Positions 15,806 to 24,490 are shown, counted from the first letter of the stretch. The stretch: DNA of 40,013 nt from Pseudonocardia sp. (GCF_025465255.1 NZ_JAODNI010000243.1:1-40013), one strand, 5' to 3'. The notes: generated from the letters alone by a model not told the origin. Numbers and translations: made by a program.

Positions 15806-15944
15806 GGTGCCCTCCTCACCGGTCCGTTCCACCTTCCCACCTCACGGGGCCACGAGATCCGTCGCAGCGCGTTGTTGCTCCATGGCGGGGAGCGAGAGTG
15901 GGGGAGGACCCCGGCATCAGGTGTAGTGCGCGCCCCCCTAGGGA

Positions 15945-15959
15945 GGGGGAGCACCCCCT
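15945..15959. promoter_or_regulatory. Candidate operator, near-palindrome GGGGGAG-CA-CCCCCT
   Basis: The 15-mer is identical at 13 of 15 positions to a site at 32530-32544 upstream of the signalling cluster, differing only in the two central bases. CCCTA precedes it within ten bases at both places. It lies 78 bp before the GT2 remnant that opens the polysaccharide locus. Confidence 0.4.
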
Positions 15960-16037
15960 CGTCCCCGGTGTCCCGGAGCAGCAGTGTTCGTCCTGTCAGC
16001 AGCGACACGGGCACGAGGCCGAAAGGACGCACCGGAC

Positions 16038-16340
16038 GTGAGCATCACCTCCGCGGACGCAGAGCTCGTCGCTCCACGCATCGACGTCACCCCGGCCGTC
16101 CCGCGGGTCTCGGTCGTGGTCCCGACCTTCGGCGAGGAGGGCAACGTCGACGAGCTGCCCGGCCGGCTCTGCGCGGCCCTGCCCGCCGGGCTGTCCGCCG
16201 AGGTCGTCTTCGTCGACGACACAGGGGCCGACGTGATGGACGCGGGCCCGTGGTTCCTGCGCCACCTGAGGATGCTGCGCACGGCGCGGCCCGGGATCGA
16301 GTCCACTCTGGTCGGCGGGGGTCCTCCGCGGGCAGACTAC
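16038..16340 (+). pseudogene. N-terminal remnant of a GT2 glycosyltransferase
   Basis: From the GTG at 16038 the sequence gives a clear GT2 start: PRVSVVVPTFGEEGNVDELPGR, then AEVVFVDDTGADV. These correspond to the nucleotide-sugar binding strand and the first Asp motif of polyprenol-phosphate-mannose-synthase-like enzymes. After about 70 residues the similarity fades into MDAGPWFLRHLRML and low-complexity sequence; the DxD-containing and acceptor regions are absent. The frame stays open without a stop into the flippase gene that follows, so a read-through product would be a GT2 fragment joined to a transporter. A decayed gene is the simplest reading. Confidence 0.6.
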
Positions 16341-16571
16341 GCACGGCTCGCGACCGGGCCGAACGCGAGGAACGTCCGGTTCGTCTCCGATAACGATCTG
16401 CCCGCGGAAGACGACCGCAGCGACGAGGGTGGTTCTCCCTTCCGTGACTCAGGCGGAGGCGTTCGGGTTGGTGGTCCTGGAGGGAACGGCGCCGGGCCCC
16501 GCCCCGGTCGGATCCGACCCGCCCGGCGCCCGGGACCTCGTCGCCGGGGCCGCGCGAGGCGGACGACTCCG

Positions 16572-18062
16572 ATGAGCATGCGGACCGAGCGGGGCGCGGC
16601 CGGCGGCAGCGTCGTGCTGCTGGCGGGGATCGTGATCACCGCCGCCCTGAACTACGGCATGGGCGTCGCCCTGGCCTGGATGCTCCCGCCGAGCGAGTTC
16701 GGCGCGGTCGGGATGCTGCTCAACCTGCTGCTCCTCGCCACCTCGGTCCTCGCGGCCGGGTTCCCCTGGGCGCTGGCCCGGGCGGTGGCGAAGGCGGCGG
16801 GCCCGGACGCCGCCCCCGACGTGAAGGCGCAGTCGGACTCCACCTTCCGCGCCGCGCTCGTCGGCAACGTCGGGCTCGGCCTCGCGCTCGCCGGGGTCTT
16901 CGCGGTCGTGCAGCTCGGCACCGGGGCGATCCTCCCGGGGGTCGGCCTGGTGCCGACCCTGCTGGCCGCGGGCGCGATCGTCCTGCTGGCCCTCGGCTCG
17001 GCACTGCTGGGGGCCCTGCAGGGCGCCCGCCGCTTCGACGCGATCGGCGCCTCCCGGGTCCTGGAGATCGGGGTCAAGGTCGCGCTGGCCCTCGCGCTGG
17101 TGGGCCTGGTCGGCCTCGGCGTCGTCGGAGTGGCTGTCGCGCTGTTCGCCGGCGCCGCCGTCGCCGCGGCCTGGGCGTGGTGGTCCCTGCGGGACCGCTG
17201 GCCGGGCCGAGGGCCGGTCGCCGGGGTCCGCGCCTTCGCCGCCGCCGTCCCGATGGCCGTGGGCACCACCTGCTTCGGCCTGATGGGCACGCTGGACGTC
17301 CTGCTGCTCGGCGGCCTCGGCCACGGGGCCGGGGTGACCGTCGCCGTCGTCGGGGTCTACCAGGCCGCGGCGATCCTGGCCCGCGCCCCGTTCTTCGTCG
17401 GCTCCGCCCTCTCCGACGCCGTGTTCCCCTTCATCGCGGGCGCCGCCACCCCCGCGGACGCGCACCGCGCGCTGATGGTCGCCCTGCGCTGGGTGCCGCT
17501 GGTGCTGGTCCCGCTGCAGCTCGTGCTGCTCGTGACGCCCGGGTCGGTCCTCGACGCGGTCCTGCCCGGCGGCTACGACGAGGCCGCGGGGCTCGCCCGG
17601 GTCATCACCGTCGGCACCGCGGGCCTGATCGTCGCGGACATGCTGCTCAAGGCCCTGTTCGCCCGGGGCTTCGCCGACGCCGTCGCCGGTCGGGTGCCGA
17701 TCGCGGTCGCGCTGCAGCTGGTGGCGCTGTTCGTACTGGTCCCGCGGTTCGGCGCGGCGGGCGCGGGCTGGTCCTTCGCCGTCGGCACCTGGGGGGCGGC
17801 GCTCCTGCTCGGCGGGGTCTACCTCGCCCGGTTCCGGCCGTCCCGCGTCCGGGTCGGGACGCTCGTCCGCTGGCTGCTCGCGGTCGGCGCGCTGACGGCG
17901 GTCCTGGCCGGTGCGGCGGTCGCCCCGCGCCCGTTCGACCTGCTGCTGGTGCTCGTGGCCCTGGCCGGCTACGCGGTCCTGGCCGTCCGGATGAAGCTGA
18001 TCCCGGAGAGCGACGTCGCCGTGGTCCGCCGCCTCCTCGCGAAGGTGGCCCGCCGTGGCTGA
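16572..18062 (+). CDS. Polysaccharide flippase (RfbX/MATE-like export protein)
   Basis: A 496-residue protein that is hydrophobic throughout with about 12-14 spans. GGSVVLLAGIVITAALNYGMG and LPPSEFGAVGMLLNLLLLATSVL are the first spans of oligosaccharide flippases. Later signs include LGALQGARRFDAIGASRVLEIG and LDVLLLGGLG, ADMLLKALFARGFADAV and VPRFGAAGAGWSFAVGTW. It would move a lipid-linked sugar unit across the membrane. ATG 16572 or 16578 is chosen by homology; the frame is open far upstream through the GT2 remnant. Its end overlaps the GT39-like gene by eight bases, so the two are co-translated parts of one surface-glycan operon. Confidence 0.85.
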   Translation: MSMRTERGAAGGSVVLLAGIVITAALNYGMGVALAWMLPPSEFGAVGMLLNLLLLATSVLAAGFPWALARAVAKAAGPDAAPDVKAQSDSTFRAALVGNVGLGLALAGVFAVVQLGTGAILPGVGLVPTLLAAGAIVLLALGSALLGALQGARRFDAIGASRVLEIGVKVALALALVGLVGLGVVGVAVALFAGAAVAAAWAWWSLRDRWPGRGPVAGVRAFAAAVPMAVGTTCFGLMGTLDVLLLGGLGHGAGVTVAVVGVYQAAAILARAPFFVGSALSDAVFPFIAGAATPADAHRALMVALRWVPLVLVPLQLVLLVTPGSVLDAVLPGGYDEAAGLARVITVGTAGLIVADMLLKALFARGFADAVAGRVPIAVALQLVALFVLVPRFGAAGAGWSFAVGTWGAALLLGGVYLARFRPSRVRVGTLVRWLLAVGALTAVLAGAAVAPRPFDLLLVLVALAGYAVLAVRMKLIPESDVAVVRRLLAKVARRG

Positions 18063-20379
18063 CCCGGCGGAGCGCCCCGGCCGGATCGCCCGGCCGGAGC
18101 TGCTGATCATCGTCGGCGGAGCGGTCCTGGCCGGGATCGCGATGCTCTGGAACATCGCCCGCAGCCCGGACACCCAGTACGACGAGGTCGTCTACACCCG
18201 GGCGGCCCAGCAGGTGGCCCAGGGCTGGCACCTGACCTGGACGAACAGCCCGATGTTCGTCCACCCGCCGCTGTCGTTCCTCACCCAGGCCTTCTGGCTG
18301 CGGCTGCTCGGCCTCGGTTCCGCGCCGCTCGAGGAGGCGATCGTCGCCGCCCGGGTGCTGACCGCGGGCATGATCGTCTTCGCGATCCTGTTGCTCGGCC
18401 TGCTCGCGGCGTACCTGATGCCCGCGGCCGGACGGCGGCGCGGGCTGCTCCTGGTGGCGCTCGTCGTGGTCCTCGCGGCCACGGACCCGGTGCTGCTGCG
18501 GTACGGCCGGCTCGCCCTGATCGAGCCGTTCGCCCTGGTCGCGGCCCTGCTGACGTTGTTCCTTGCCATCCGGCTGCACACCGGGCGCGCGCTGGTCTAC
18601 CTGCCGGTGGTGGGGCTCGCGACCGGGCTGACGCTGCTGACCAAGGAGGTCACGGCGTTCCTGGTCTTCACCCCGGTGGTGCACGCGCTGCTCGGTCGCG
18701 AGCGCCGGCGGGTCCTGATCACGGGCGGCGCGTTCGTCTGGGGCCTCGGGCTCTGGCTGCTGTTCCCGCTCTGGGCGGTGGCGCTCGGCCTGACCACGGA
18801 CTTCGTCGACGTCAAGTTCGCGACCTTCCAACGCCTGCTCGGCCTGCTGCAGATCACCGGTTGGAACCGGCCCGGGGTATCCCTGGTCGACGGGATCGTC
18901 GCCCAGCTCGCCCAGTACGCGACGTCGTTCGTGTTCCTGCTCGGTGGCGCCCTGGCCCTGCTCTGGCTGATGACCAAGGCGGTGACCGGCGCGTCCCGCT
19001 GGCTGCTCGCCTGGCTCGTCACGAGCTACGCCTTCGCCGCGTACATGGTGCTGCTGGGCACGCTCAACGAGCAGTTCTTCGTCTACATCCTGCCGGCGTC
19101 GATCGTCGGGACGGTGCTGATGGGCGACGCGCTGCTCGCCCGGCGCGGCCGGCGGTCCGGGGGTAGCGCCGGGGCCCTAGGGCTGATCGGGCTGACGGTG
19201 GCCGTCCTCGGGTTCGGGCTCGTCGGCTGGGGCCGGCTGTACGCCACGGACAACGGCGGCGTCTTCGCCGTCGCCCAACGGGTCCGGGACACGATGCCGG
19301 CTTGCGCGACCCTGACGGTCACGGGGGACCCGGACAAGTACGGCTACCTGCTGCCGGGCCGCACGGTCGCCTCCTTCGCCACCGGGGAGGGCGCGCAGAG
19401 CCACGGGGTGCACCTGTTCGTGCTCAGCGACAAGGACGTCGCCTCCGGCTACGGCAACGCGACGACCGAGCTCACCGCGTGGGTCCGCGCGCGCGGGACG
19501 CTGGTCGAGAGCTTCCCGAGCGTCACGTACCAGGGCCTGCAGATGTGGGAGGTCCCGGTGGATCCCTACGACCCGCTCGCGGACGTCGAGACGATCCCGG
19601 GCGGCTCCTTCATGGTCACCGACGTCTACCGCTGCGGCGGGTTCCCGGTCGTCGACGGGGCGGGCGGGGACTTCGCCACGGCCTGGACGTCCGCGGGTGG
19701 CAAGGCGGTGCTGGGCGCGCCTCTGACGTCGAGCTGGAGCGCGGCGGGGGCCTCCTACCAGGCGTTCACCGGTGCGGTGCTGGCGATTCCCGCCGCGGGC
19801 CGCGCGTCCGCGCTGCCCGTCGTCCAGACCTTCTCCTCCGTCGAGGCCCGGGCCTACACCGATGCCGGCCTCCCGCCCGTGACCACGCCGCTCGGCGCGC
19901 CGCAGCCGGACGACGGGGAGGTCAGCGCGCGGCTCACGGATCCCGCGATCGCCGCGGCGTACCTCCAGGGCGGCCCGGTGGCGGCGGCCCGGGAGCGGCT
20001 GGGCGATCCGGTCGGACCCGTGACGACGATGCCCGACGGCGTCGTGCGGCAGGCGTTCGCCGGGGGAGTCCTGGAGCACCCCGAGGGATCGGACCGGGCG
20101 CGGCTCGCCCCGCTCGCACAGCTGCTGCTCGACACCGGGGCCGTCAAGCCGGACGCCCAGGCGTCGACCGTCGTCGCGGCGCCGCCGCTCGCGTCGGAGC
20201 TGGGGCCGGGCCGGCCGACCACGGTGCAGCCGTTCGTGACGTCGCTGCTCGCGGGGCTCGCGCTCTACACCGCGATCCCGGTGCTGCTGACCGAGGCGGC
20301 GCGGATGGCCCGCGGCCGTCGCCGGCCCCCGCCGCCTCCCCAACCGGAACGACCGCGGGAGAAGGTGGGGTCGGCATGA
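18055..20379 (+). CDS. GT39-like membrane glycosyltransferase with LGFP-like C-terminal repeats
   Basis: A 774-residue protein. Residues 1-400 form a polytopic PMT_2/GT39-like domain with the typical acidic motif SPDTQYDEVVYTRAAQQV in the first outer loop and FVHPPLSFLTQ after it, as in enzymes that take sugar from a polyprenyl-phosphate donor. A large outer domain follows. From about 540 there are two repeats resembling the cell-wall LGFP repeat (AWTSAGGKAVLGAPLTSS, then YQAFTGAVL; and ERLGDPVG, then VVRQAFAGGVLEHP). A last span lies near 725-745 before a Pro-rich tail. The GTG start overlaps the flippase stop, and the stop overlaps the next ATG. Confidence 0.8.
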   Translation: MADPAERPGRIARPELLIIVGGAVLAGIAMLWNIARSPDTQYDEVVYTRAAQQVAQGWHLTWTNSPMFVHPPLSFLTQAFWLRLLGLGSAPLEEAIVAARVLTAGMIVFAILLLGLLAAYLMPAAGRRRGLLLVALVVVLAATDPVLLRYGRLALIEPFALVAALLTLFLAIRLHTGRALVYLPVVGLATGLTLLTKEVTAFLVFTPVVHALLGRERRRVLITGGAFVWGLGLWLLFPLWAVALGLTTDFVDVKFATFQRLLGLLQITGWNRPGVSLVDGIVAQLAQYATSFVFLLGGALALLWLMTKAVTGASRWLLAWLVTSYAFAAYMVLLGTLNEQFFVYILPASIVGTVLMGDALLARRGRRSGGSAGALGLIGLTVAVLGFGLVGWGRLYATDNGGVFAVAQRVRDTMPACATLTVTGDPDKYGYLLPGRTVASFATGEGAQSHGVHLFVLSDKDVASGYGNATTELTAWVRARGTLVESFPSVTYQGLQMWEVPVDPYDPLADVETIPGGSFMVTDVYRCGGFPVVDGAGGDFATAWTSAGGKAVLGAPLTSSWSAAGASYQAFTGAVLAIPAAGRASALPVVQTFSSVEARAYTDAGLPPVTTPLGAPQPDDGEVSARLTDPAIAAAYLQGGPVAAARERLGDPVGPVTTMPDGVVRQAFAGGVLEHPEGSDRARLAPLAQLLLDTGAVKPDAQASTVVAAPPLASELGPGRPTTVQPFVTSLLAGLALYTAIPVLLTEAARMARGRRRPPPPPQPERPREKVGSA

Positions 20380-21008
20380 GCACCCCCCTGCCCGCGAGCG
20401 CGGCGCTGGGCCGGGTCTCCCGGCTGCCCGGCCGCACCATCGCGATCCGCGCCACGATCCTCGTGCTCCTGCTGGCCGCCGCGCTCGTCGCCCGGGGGAC
20501 CGGCGTATTGCACCCGGCCCAGGACCAGACCGTGCCGCCGCTCCCGGCCGCCGCCGTGGTGGTGCCCGGGGTGTTCCGCTCGGCCACCCCGACGGAGACC
20601 GAGCTCGTCCTGCTCCGGGACACCTTCGCCGTCCGGGGCGTGGTGTCCGTCGGGGCGGCGAGCGTCGAGGAGCAGGCGGTGGTCCCGGCGCTCGGGATGC
20701 GGCTGCTGCGGCTCGACGTCGTGGAGGGCGCCGCGCCCACCGCCGCACAGGTCCTGGCCCTACGGAACTTCCTGAGGACCGTGCCCGCACCGGACACCGT
20801 GCTCCTGCACGACGCCACGGGGGACGGTCCGGTCCTGGTCACGGCGGCGATGGTCCAGCTCGTCCGGGGACGCCCGCTCGACGCGGTGCCGGAGGGCCTC
20901 TCGCCTGCCGAGACCGAGGCCCTGAGCGACGCCCAGCGGCAGTCCCTCACCGACGCCGCGGCGGCGCTGTCCGGGACCGCGAACTCCTACTCCGATCTGT
21001 CGAGGTGA
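20376..21008 (+). CDS. Membrane-anchored dual-specificity-phosphatase-like protein lacking catalytic Cys and Arg
   Basis: A 210-residue protein with one N-terminal span (about 22-40) and an outer domain that follows the bacterial tyrosine/dual-specificity phosphatase plan: GVFRSATPTETELVLLRDTF, then RGVVSVGAASVEEQA, LGMRLLRLDVVEGAAPTAAQV and the loop position VLLHDATGDGPVLVTAAMV. Active members have HCxxGxxR; here it is HDATGDGP (145-152), so the nucleophilic Cys and the phosphate-binding Arg are both gone. A non-catalytic role such as binding a phosphate or glycan is possible. It overlaps the GT39-like stop by ATGA and precedes a GNAT gene by four bases. Confidence 0.6.
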   Translation: MSTPLPASAALGRVSRLPGRTIAIRATILVLLLAAALVARGTGVLHPAQDQTVPPLPAAAVVVPGVFRSATPTETELVLLRDTFAVRGVVSVGAASVEEQAVVPALGMRLLRLDVVEGAAPTAAQVLALRNFLRTVPAPDTVLLHDATGDGPVLVTAAMVQLVRGRPLDAVPEGLSPAETEALSDAQRQSLTDAAAALSGTANSYSDLSR

Positions 21009-21012
21009 GGAC

Positions 21013-22164
21013 ATGCCCGCCCGGATCACCAGCCCCGCGCCCCGCGACGTCTGGCGGGCGGTCCACCACTCGGATCCCGACGCCGTCGCGACCCAGGCCC
21101 CGGAGTGGATGAACTGCCTCGCCCTGCGCGGATACACCGACGCCAGCCGGCTCTACGAGCTGCCCGACGGCCGGCGCCTCGTCCTGCCGCTGGCCGCGAA
21201 GTCCGTGGCCGGGCTCCCGGTCTCCGAGGAGTCCTGGCCCTACGGCTGGGGCTACGGCGGCCTGCTCGCCGAGGGGGGCGGCGGGCTGACCGCGGCGGAC
21301 TGCCGGCTGGTCCTGGACGACCTGGAGAGCCGCCCGGCCGTCCTGCGGGCCGTCGTGCCCCTGCCGCGCTACGGGTCGCTGTGGCCCGGGGCCGCGTCGG
21401 CGCAGGTGCGGCGGGTGCCGTACACGTCGCAGGTCGTCGATCTCGACGGCGGCTTCGACGCGGTGTGGAAGCGCTACAAGCGGCAGGCCCGCAACTCGGT
21501 GCGCAAGGCGGAGAAGTTCGAGCTCGACATCCGTCGCGAGGACGGGATCATGGCGGGCAGCCCGGACGGCCGCGGCGTGCGGATCTTCGCGGAGCTCTAC
21601 GCGATGTCCGTGGACCGGTGGGCCATCCAGCGCGGCCAGCCGCTGCGGGTCGCCCGGCTCCTCGCCGCCCGCCGGGACCGGCCGGGCCAGATGGCGGCCG
21701 CCGCGGCGGCGCTGGGGGAGCGCTGCGTCGTGTGGTCCGTGTGCCGGGACGGGCAGCCGATCGCGGTCAACGTCGTGTTGCAGTCCGGGCGGCACGGCGT
21801 CGGCTGGATGTGCGCGATGGACCAGGACCTGGCCCGGACGACCCTCGCCACGTACCTGCTGCACTCGATCGCGATCGCGGACGCGTGCACGGAGGGCATG
21901 CGCTGGTTCCACATGGGGGAGTCGGACACGGGCTCGGGCGCGGAGCACTTCAAGGGCTACTTCGGAGCGACGCCGCTGGAGTACGAGGCGCTGCGCTTCG
22001 AGCGGCTGCCGCTGAGCAGGACCGAGGAGCGGCTCCGGGCGGTCTACGGCGCGGTCTCCGCGCGACGGAGCGCGAGGCGGGAGCGGCGGGCCGGGGCGCC
22101 CGCCGGGGCCGCGACCGCCGGGGACGCGACTGGCGAGAAGACGTCGTCGGGATCGACGGCGTGA
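21013..22164 (+). CDS. FemAB-like GNAT protein (Acetyltransf_6 / BioF2-like)
   Basis: A 383-residue cytoplasmic protein. The first half is diverged (PEWMNCLALRGY, then SWPYGWGYGGLL); the second has the features of the FemAB-related Acetyltransf_6 group: WKRYKRQARNSVRKAEK, a long helical segment, QPIAVNVVLQSGRHGVGWMCAMDQ, YLLHSIAIADACTEGMRWFHMGESD and EHFKGYFGA. Members add acyl or aminoacyl groups to cell-wall or polysaccharide precursors. The tail is Ala/Arg-rich. GGTGAGGAC immediately before the ATG overlaps the previous stop, and the GT4 gene begins inside its stop (GTGA). A second, distant paralogue lies at 23333-24490. Confidence 0.82.
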   Translation: MPARITSPAPRDVWRAVHHSDPDAVATQAPEWMNCLALRGYTDASRLYELPDGRRLVLPLAAKSVAGLPVSEESWPYGWGYGGLLAEGGGGLTAADCRLVLDDLESRPAVLRAVVPLPRYGSLWPGAASAQVRRVPYTSQVVDLDGGFDAVWKRYKRQARNSVRKAEKFELDIRREDGIMAGSPDGRGVRIFAELYAMSVDRWAIQRGQPLRVARLLAARRDRPGQMAAAAAALGERCVVWSVCRDGQPIAVNVVLQSGRHGVGWMCAMDQDLARTTLATYLLHSIAIADACTEGMRWFHMGESDTGSGAEHFKGYFGATPLEYEALRFERLPLSRTEERLRAVYGAVSARRSARRERRAGAPAGAATAGDATGEKTSSGSTA

Positions 22165-23579
22165 GCCGTCCTGCTGGCGGGTCGGCCTCCGCGCCCCCGC
22201 GAGTCGGCATCCGGGACCGGGCGAGTCGAGGTCTGAGACCGCAATCCCCCGGTCCGGTTTCGGTCGTGCTCTCCGTCTACGACCACGCCGGGAACCCGCA
22301 CTACGGGGGCGGCGGCGCGGTCGTCGTCGCCCGGGTCGCGGCACGGCTGGCGCGGGAGTACGAGGTCACCGTCTACTGCGGCTCGTACCGGGGGAGCCGC
22401 TCCGGAGAGCGGGACGGCGTCCGGTACGTCTTCCTGCCGGTCGGGTGGGCCGGCCCGCGGGCCGGACAGGTGCTCTTCCAGCTGCTGCTGCCGCTGGTCG
22501 CGCTGGCGCGGCGGCCTGCGGTGTGGATCGAGAGCCTCACCCCGCCGGTGTCGGCGAGCCTGCTGCCCCTCGTGGCGCGCTTCCCCGTGGTCGGGCTCGT
22601 GCAGATGCTCTGCGGGGCGGACATGCAGCGGCGGTACGGGCTGCCGTTCGAGGCGATCGAACGCCGCGGCCTCGCGCTCTACCGGCACTTCGTCGTGCTC
22701 AACGAGATCGACGGGGACCTCGTGCGCGGGGCGAGCCCCCGGGCGTCGGTCACGGTGATCCCCAACGGCGTCGACGTGCCCGCCGTCGTGCAGGGCGCCG
22801 ACTCGTCCGTGCTGTTCCTCGGCCGTGTCGACGTCCGGCAGAAGGGGCTCGACCTGCTGCTGGCGGCCGTCGCGCAGGTGCCGGAGGTCGAGCTCGTCGT
22901 CGCGGGATCCGGGACGCCGCAGGAGGAGGCGCGGCTGCGCGAGCTGGTACCGGACGCCGCGCGGCACCGGATCCGGCTCGTCGGGCGGGTCGACGGCGAG
23001 GCGAAGGACAGGCTGCTGCGGGACTGCGCGTTCATGGTCGTCCCCTCGCGGTACGAGACTTTCTGCCTCACCGCGCTGGAGGCGATGGCGCACGGCCGGC
23101 CCGTGGTCCACTTCGACCTGGAGCGGCTGGGCTGGATCGGCACGGACTGCGGGATCGCCGTCCCGGCCTTCGACGTCGACGCCCTTCGCGACGCGATCGC
23201 GACGCTCGCGTCGGACGCACCGCGGCGCGCCAGGCTGGGCGAACAGGCCCGGGCGCGGAGCGCGGACTTCGACTGGGACGCCGTCGGGGACCGGTACGCA
23301 GCTCTGGTCGCGCGGCTGCTGGGCGGCCGCCCTCAGCGCCGCAGCCGGTTGCGCAGGGCCGAGAGCCGATCCCTCGCCGGCTCCGGCAGCCGCTCCACCA
23401 GCGAGGTTCGCAACCCGGCGACGGACACGACGGCGGCCCGCTGGGCGGCCCCGATCCGGCGGCTCGGGAAGACCTGCATCCGGATCTGCTCGCGGGTGCC
23501 GCTGGCGAGGTCCGCCTTGTACGCGTCGTTCTCCCCCAGCAGGTCCAGCTCCGTCACCCCGGGCTCGGCGAAGGCGTAG
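22161..23579 (+). CDS. GT4-family glycosyltransferase
   Basis: The Rossmann-type domains are clear: SVVLSVYDHAGNPHYGGGGAVVVARVAARL (donor loop GGGG), HFVVLNEIDGDLVRG, VTVIPNGVDVPAV, VLFLGRVDVRQKGLDLLL, VVAGSGTPQEE and the motif VVPSRYETFCLTALEAMAHGRPVV, with ETFCLTALE in place of EGFGLTLLE. The GTG at 22161 overlaps the GNAT stop (GTGA), but the first 35 codons are repeat-derived; a GTG at 22266 would remove them, without a ribosome site. The normal family end lies near 23330, yet the frame stays open to 23579, antisense to the facing GNAT gene. It probably adds a sugar to a lipid-linked precursor in the cytoplasm. Confidence 0.85.
   Translation: MSRPAGGSASAPPRVGIRDRASRGLRPQSPGPVSVVLSVYDHAGNPHYGGGGAVVVARVAARLAREYEVTVYCGSYRGSRSGERDGVRYVFLPVGWAGPRAGQVLFQLLLPLVALARRPAVWIESLTPPVSASLLPLVARFPVVGLVQMLCGADMQRRYGLPFEAIERRGLALYRHFVVLNEIDGDLVRGASPRASVTVIPNGVDVPAVVQGADSSVLFLGRVDVRQKGLDLLLAAVAQVPEVELVVAGSGTPQEEARLRELVPDAARHRIRLVGRVDGEAKDRLLRDCAFMVVPSRYETFCLTALEAMAHGRPVVHFDLERLGWIGTDCGIAVPAFDVDALRDAIATLASDAPRRARLGEQARARSADFDWDAVGDRYAALVARLLGGRPQRRSRLRRAESRSLAGSGSRSTSEVRNPATDTTAARWAAPIRRLGKTCIRICSRVPLARSALYASFSPSRSSSVTPGSAKA
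22195..22240 (+). repeat. Two copies of the 22-bp GCGAGTCG repeat at the GT4 5' end
   Basis: GCGAGTCG cores start at 22199 and 22221, exactly 22 bp apart, with the same CCC/GGGACC style flanks and GGTCTGAGACC tail as the arrays near 7.6 and 8.0 kb. If translation begins at 22161 these repeats encode part of the protein's N-terminus. Confidence 0.7.
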
Positions 23580-24490
23580 TCGATCAGATGCCGGGTGAGC
23601 ACCATTCCGGGCCCCAGCTTCTGGAACTCGTCGTCCATGCCGAGCTTCAGGAACGAGAGGGTCGGCCCCTGCTGCAGGCAGTAGCCGAACGCGATCGGCC
23701 GCCCGTCGAGCCGGAGGAACGCCAGCCGGAGGATGCCCTGCTCCGCCGCCCACTTCGCCGCGGAGGTGTAGAAGGCGGTGGTGGCGGGGCTGGACAGGAT
23801 CGCCGAGCCCGCCGCGAGCTTCCACTCGCGCGCCTCGAGCCGGTAGCCGTCCCGCAGGAGGGCCGCGAGGTCGTCGGAGATGTGGCCGTCGGGGGTTCCG
23901 CCGTCGTGGACGTCGAAGGTGAGCTCGCCGGCGTCGCGCAGCCGGTTCTGCAGGCGCTTCAAGCCGTGCCGCCGGTTCTTGGACAGCCGCCTGTCGAAGG
24001 CCGCGGGGTCGCCGCTGACGTCGATGTAGGGGGATTTCCGCAGGGTCCGGCGCAGCACCGACGCCCGCGCCGCGCCCGCCGCGGCGTGCAACGCCTCGAC
24101 GTGCGGGTCGTCCGCGGCGAGCGCGGTCAGGTCGATCGCGGCGGTGCGCAGCGAGAGGAGCTTCTCCCCGAGGGTGGCCGCCGCGTCCGCGTCCGCCGCG
24201 ACCGGGGCGAAGACGGCCGTCTCGGAGTTCGTCGGGGAGCTCAGGGTCAGCCCGGCCGGCCCGCTGAGCAGCGGCAGCACGGCGACGAGCTCGCCCGCCC
24301 GCTCGACGGTGAGCGCGCGCAGCGCGGACGTCCTGCCGAAGGCATCCGCCCACGCGCCCAGCCAGCCCGGCCGGACGAACGCCGGTGCCCCGGAGTCCAG
24401 GGCGAGCCGGTCCCAGCGGGCCGCGAGGTCCGCGTCGAGCGGGCGCAGGCTCGCGGCCGGGTTCGTCGTGCCGAACGGTCGCGTCACCAC
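23333..24490 (-). CDS. FemAB-like GNAT protein (Acetyltransf_6), second copy
   Basis: A 385-residue cytoplasmic protein of the Acetyltransf_6 type. APAFVRPGWLGAWADAFG, AVLPLLSGPAGLTLSSPTN, then RRLSKNRRHGLKRLQNRLRDAGELTF, YTSAAKWAAEQGILRLAFLRLDGRPIAFGYCLQQG and LGPGMVLTRHLIDYAF are its landmarks. Similar proteins sit in exopolysaccharide loci and are thought to acylate or aminoacylate sugars or cell-wall peptides. It starts at GTG 24490 (or 24487) and its last 247 bp overlap the 3' part of the facing GT4 frame. It is diverged from the copy at 21013, so the two probably act on different acceptors. Confidence 0.82.
   Translation of the reverse strand: MVTRPFGTTNPAASLRPLDADLAARWDRLALDSGAPAFVRPGWLGAWADAFGRTSALRALTVERAGELVAVLPLLSGPAGLTLSSPTNSETAVFAPVAADADAAATLGEKLLSLRTAAIDLTALAADDPHVEALHAAAGAARASVLRRTLRKSPYIDVSGDPAAFDRRLSKNRRHGLKRLQNRLRDAGELTFDVHDGGTPDGHISDDLAALLRDGYRLEAREWKLAAGSAILSSPATTAFYTSAAKWAAEQGILRLAFLRLDGRPIAFGYCLQQGPTLSFLKLGMDDEFQKLGPGMVLTRHLIDYAFAEPGVTELDLLGENDAYKADLASGTREQIRMQVFPSRRIGAAQRAAVVSVAGLRTSLVERLPEPARDRLSALRNRLRR

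Noticed and set aside
16341..16571. Possible ECF-type promoter (GGAAC near 16370) before the flippase
   Set aside because: The spacing and -10 match are too weak to support a promoter call.
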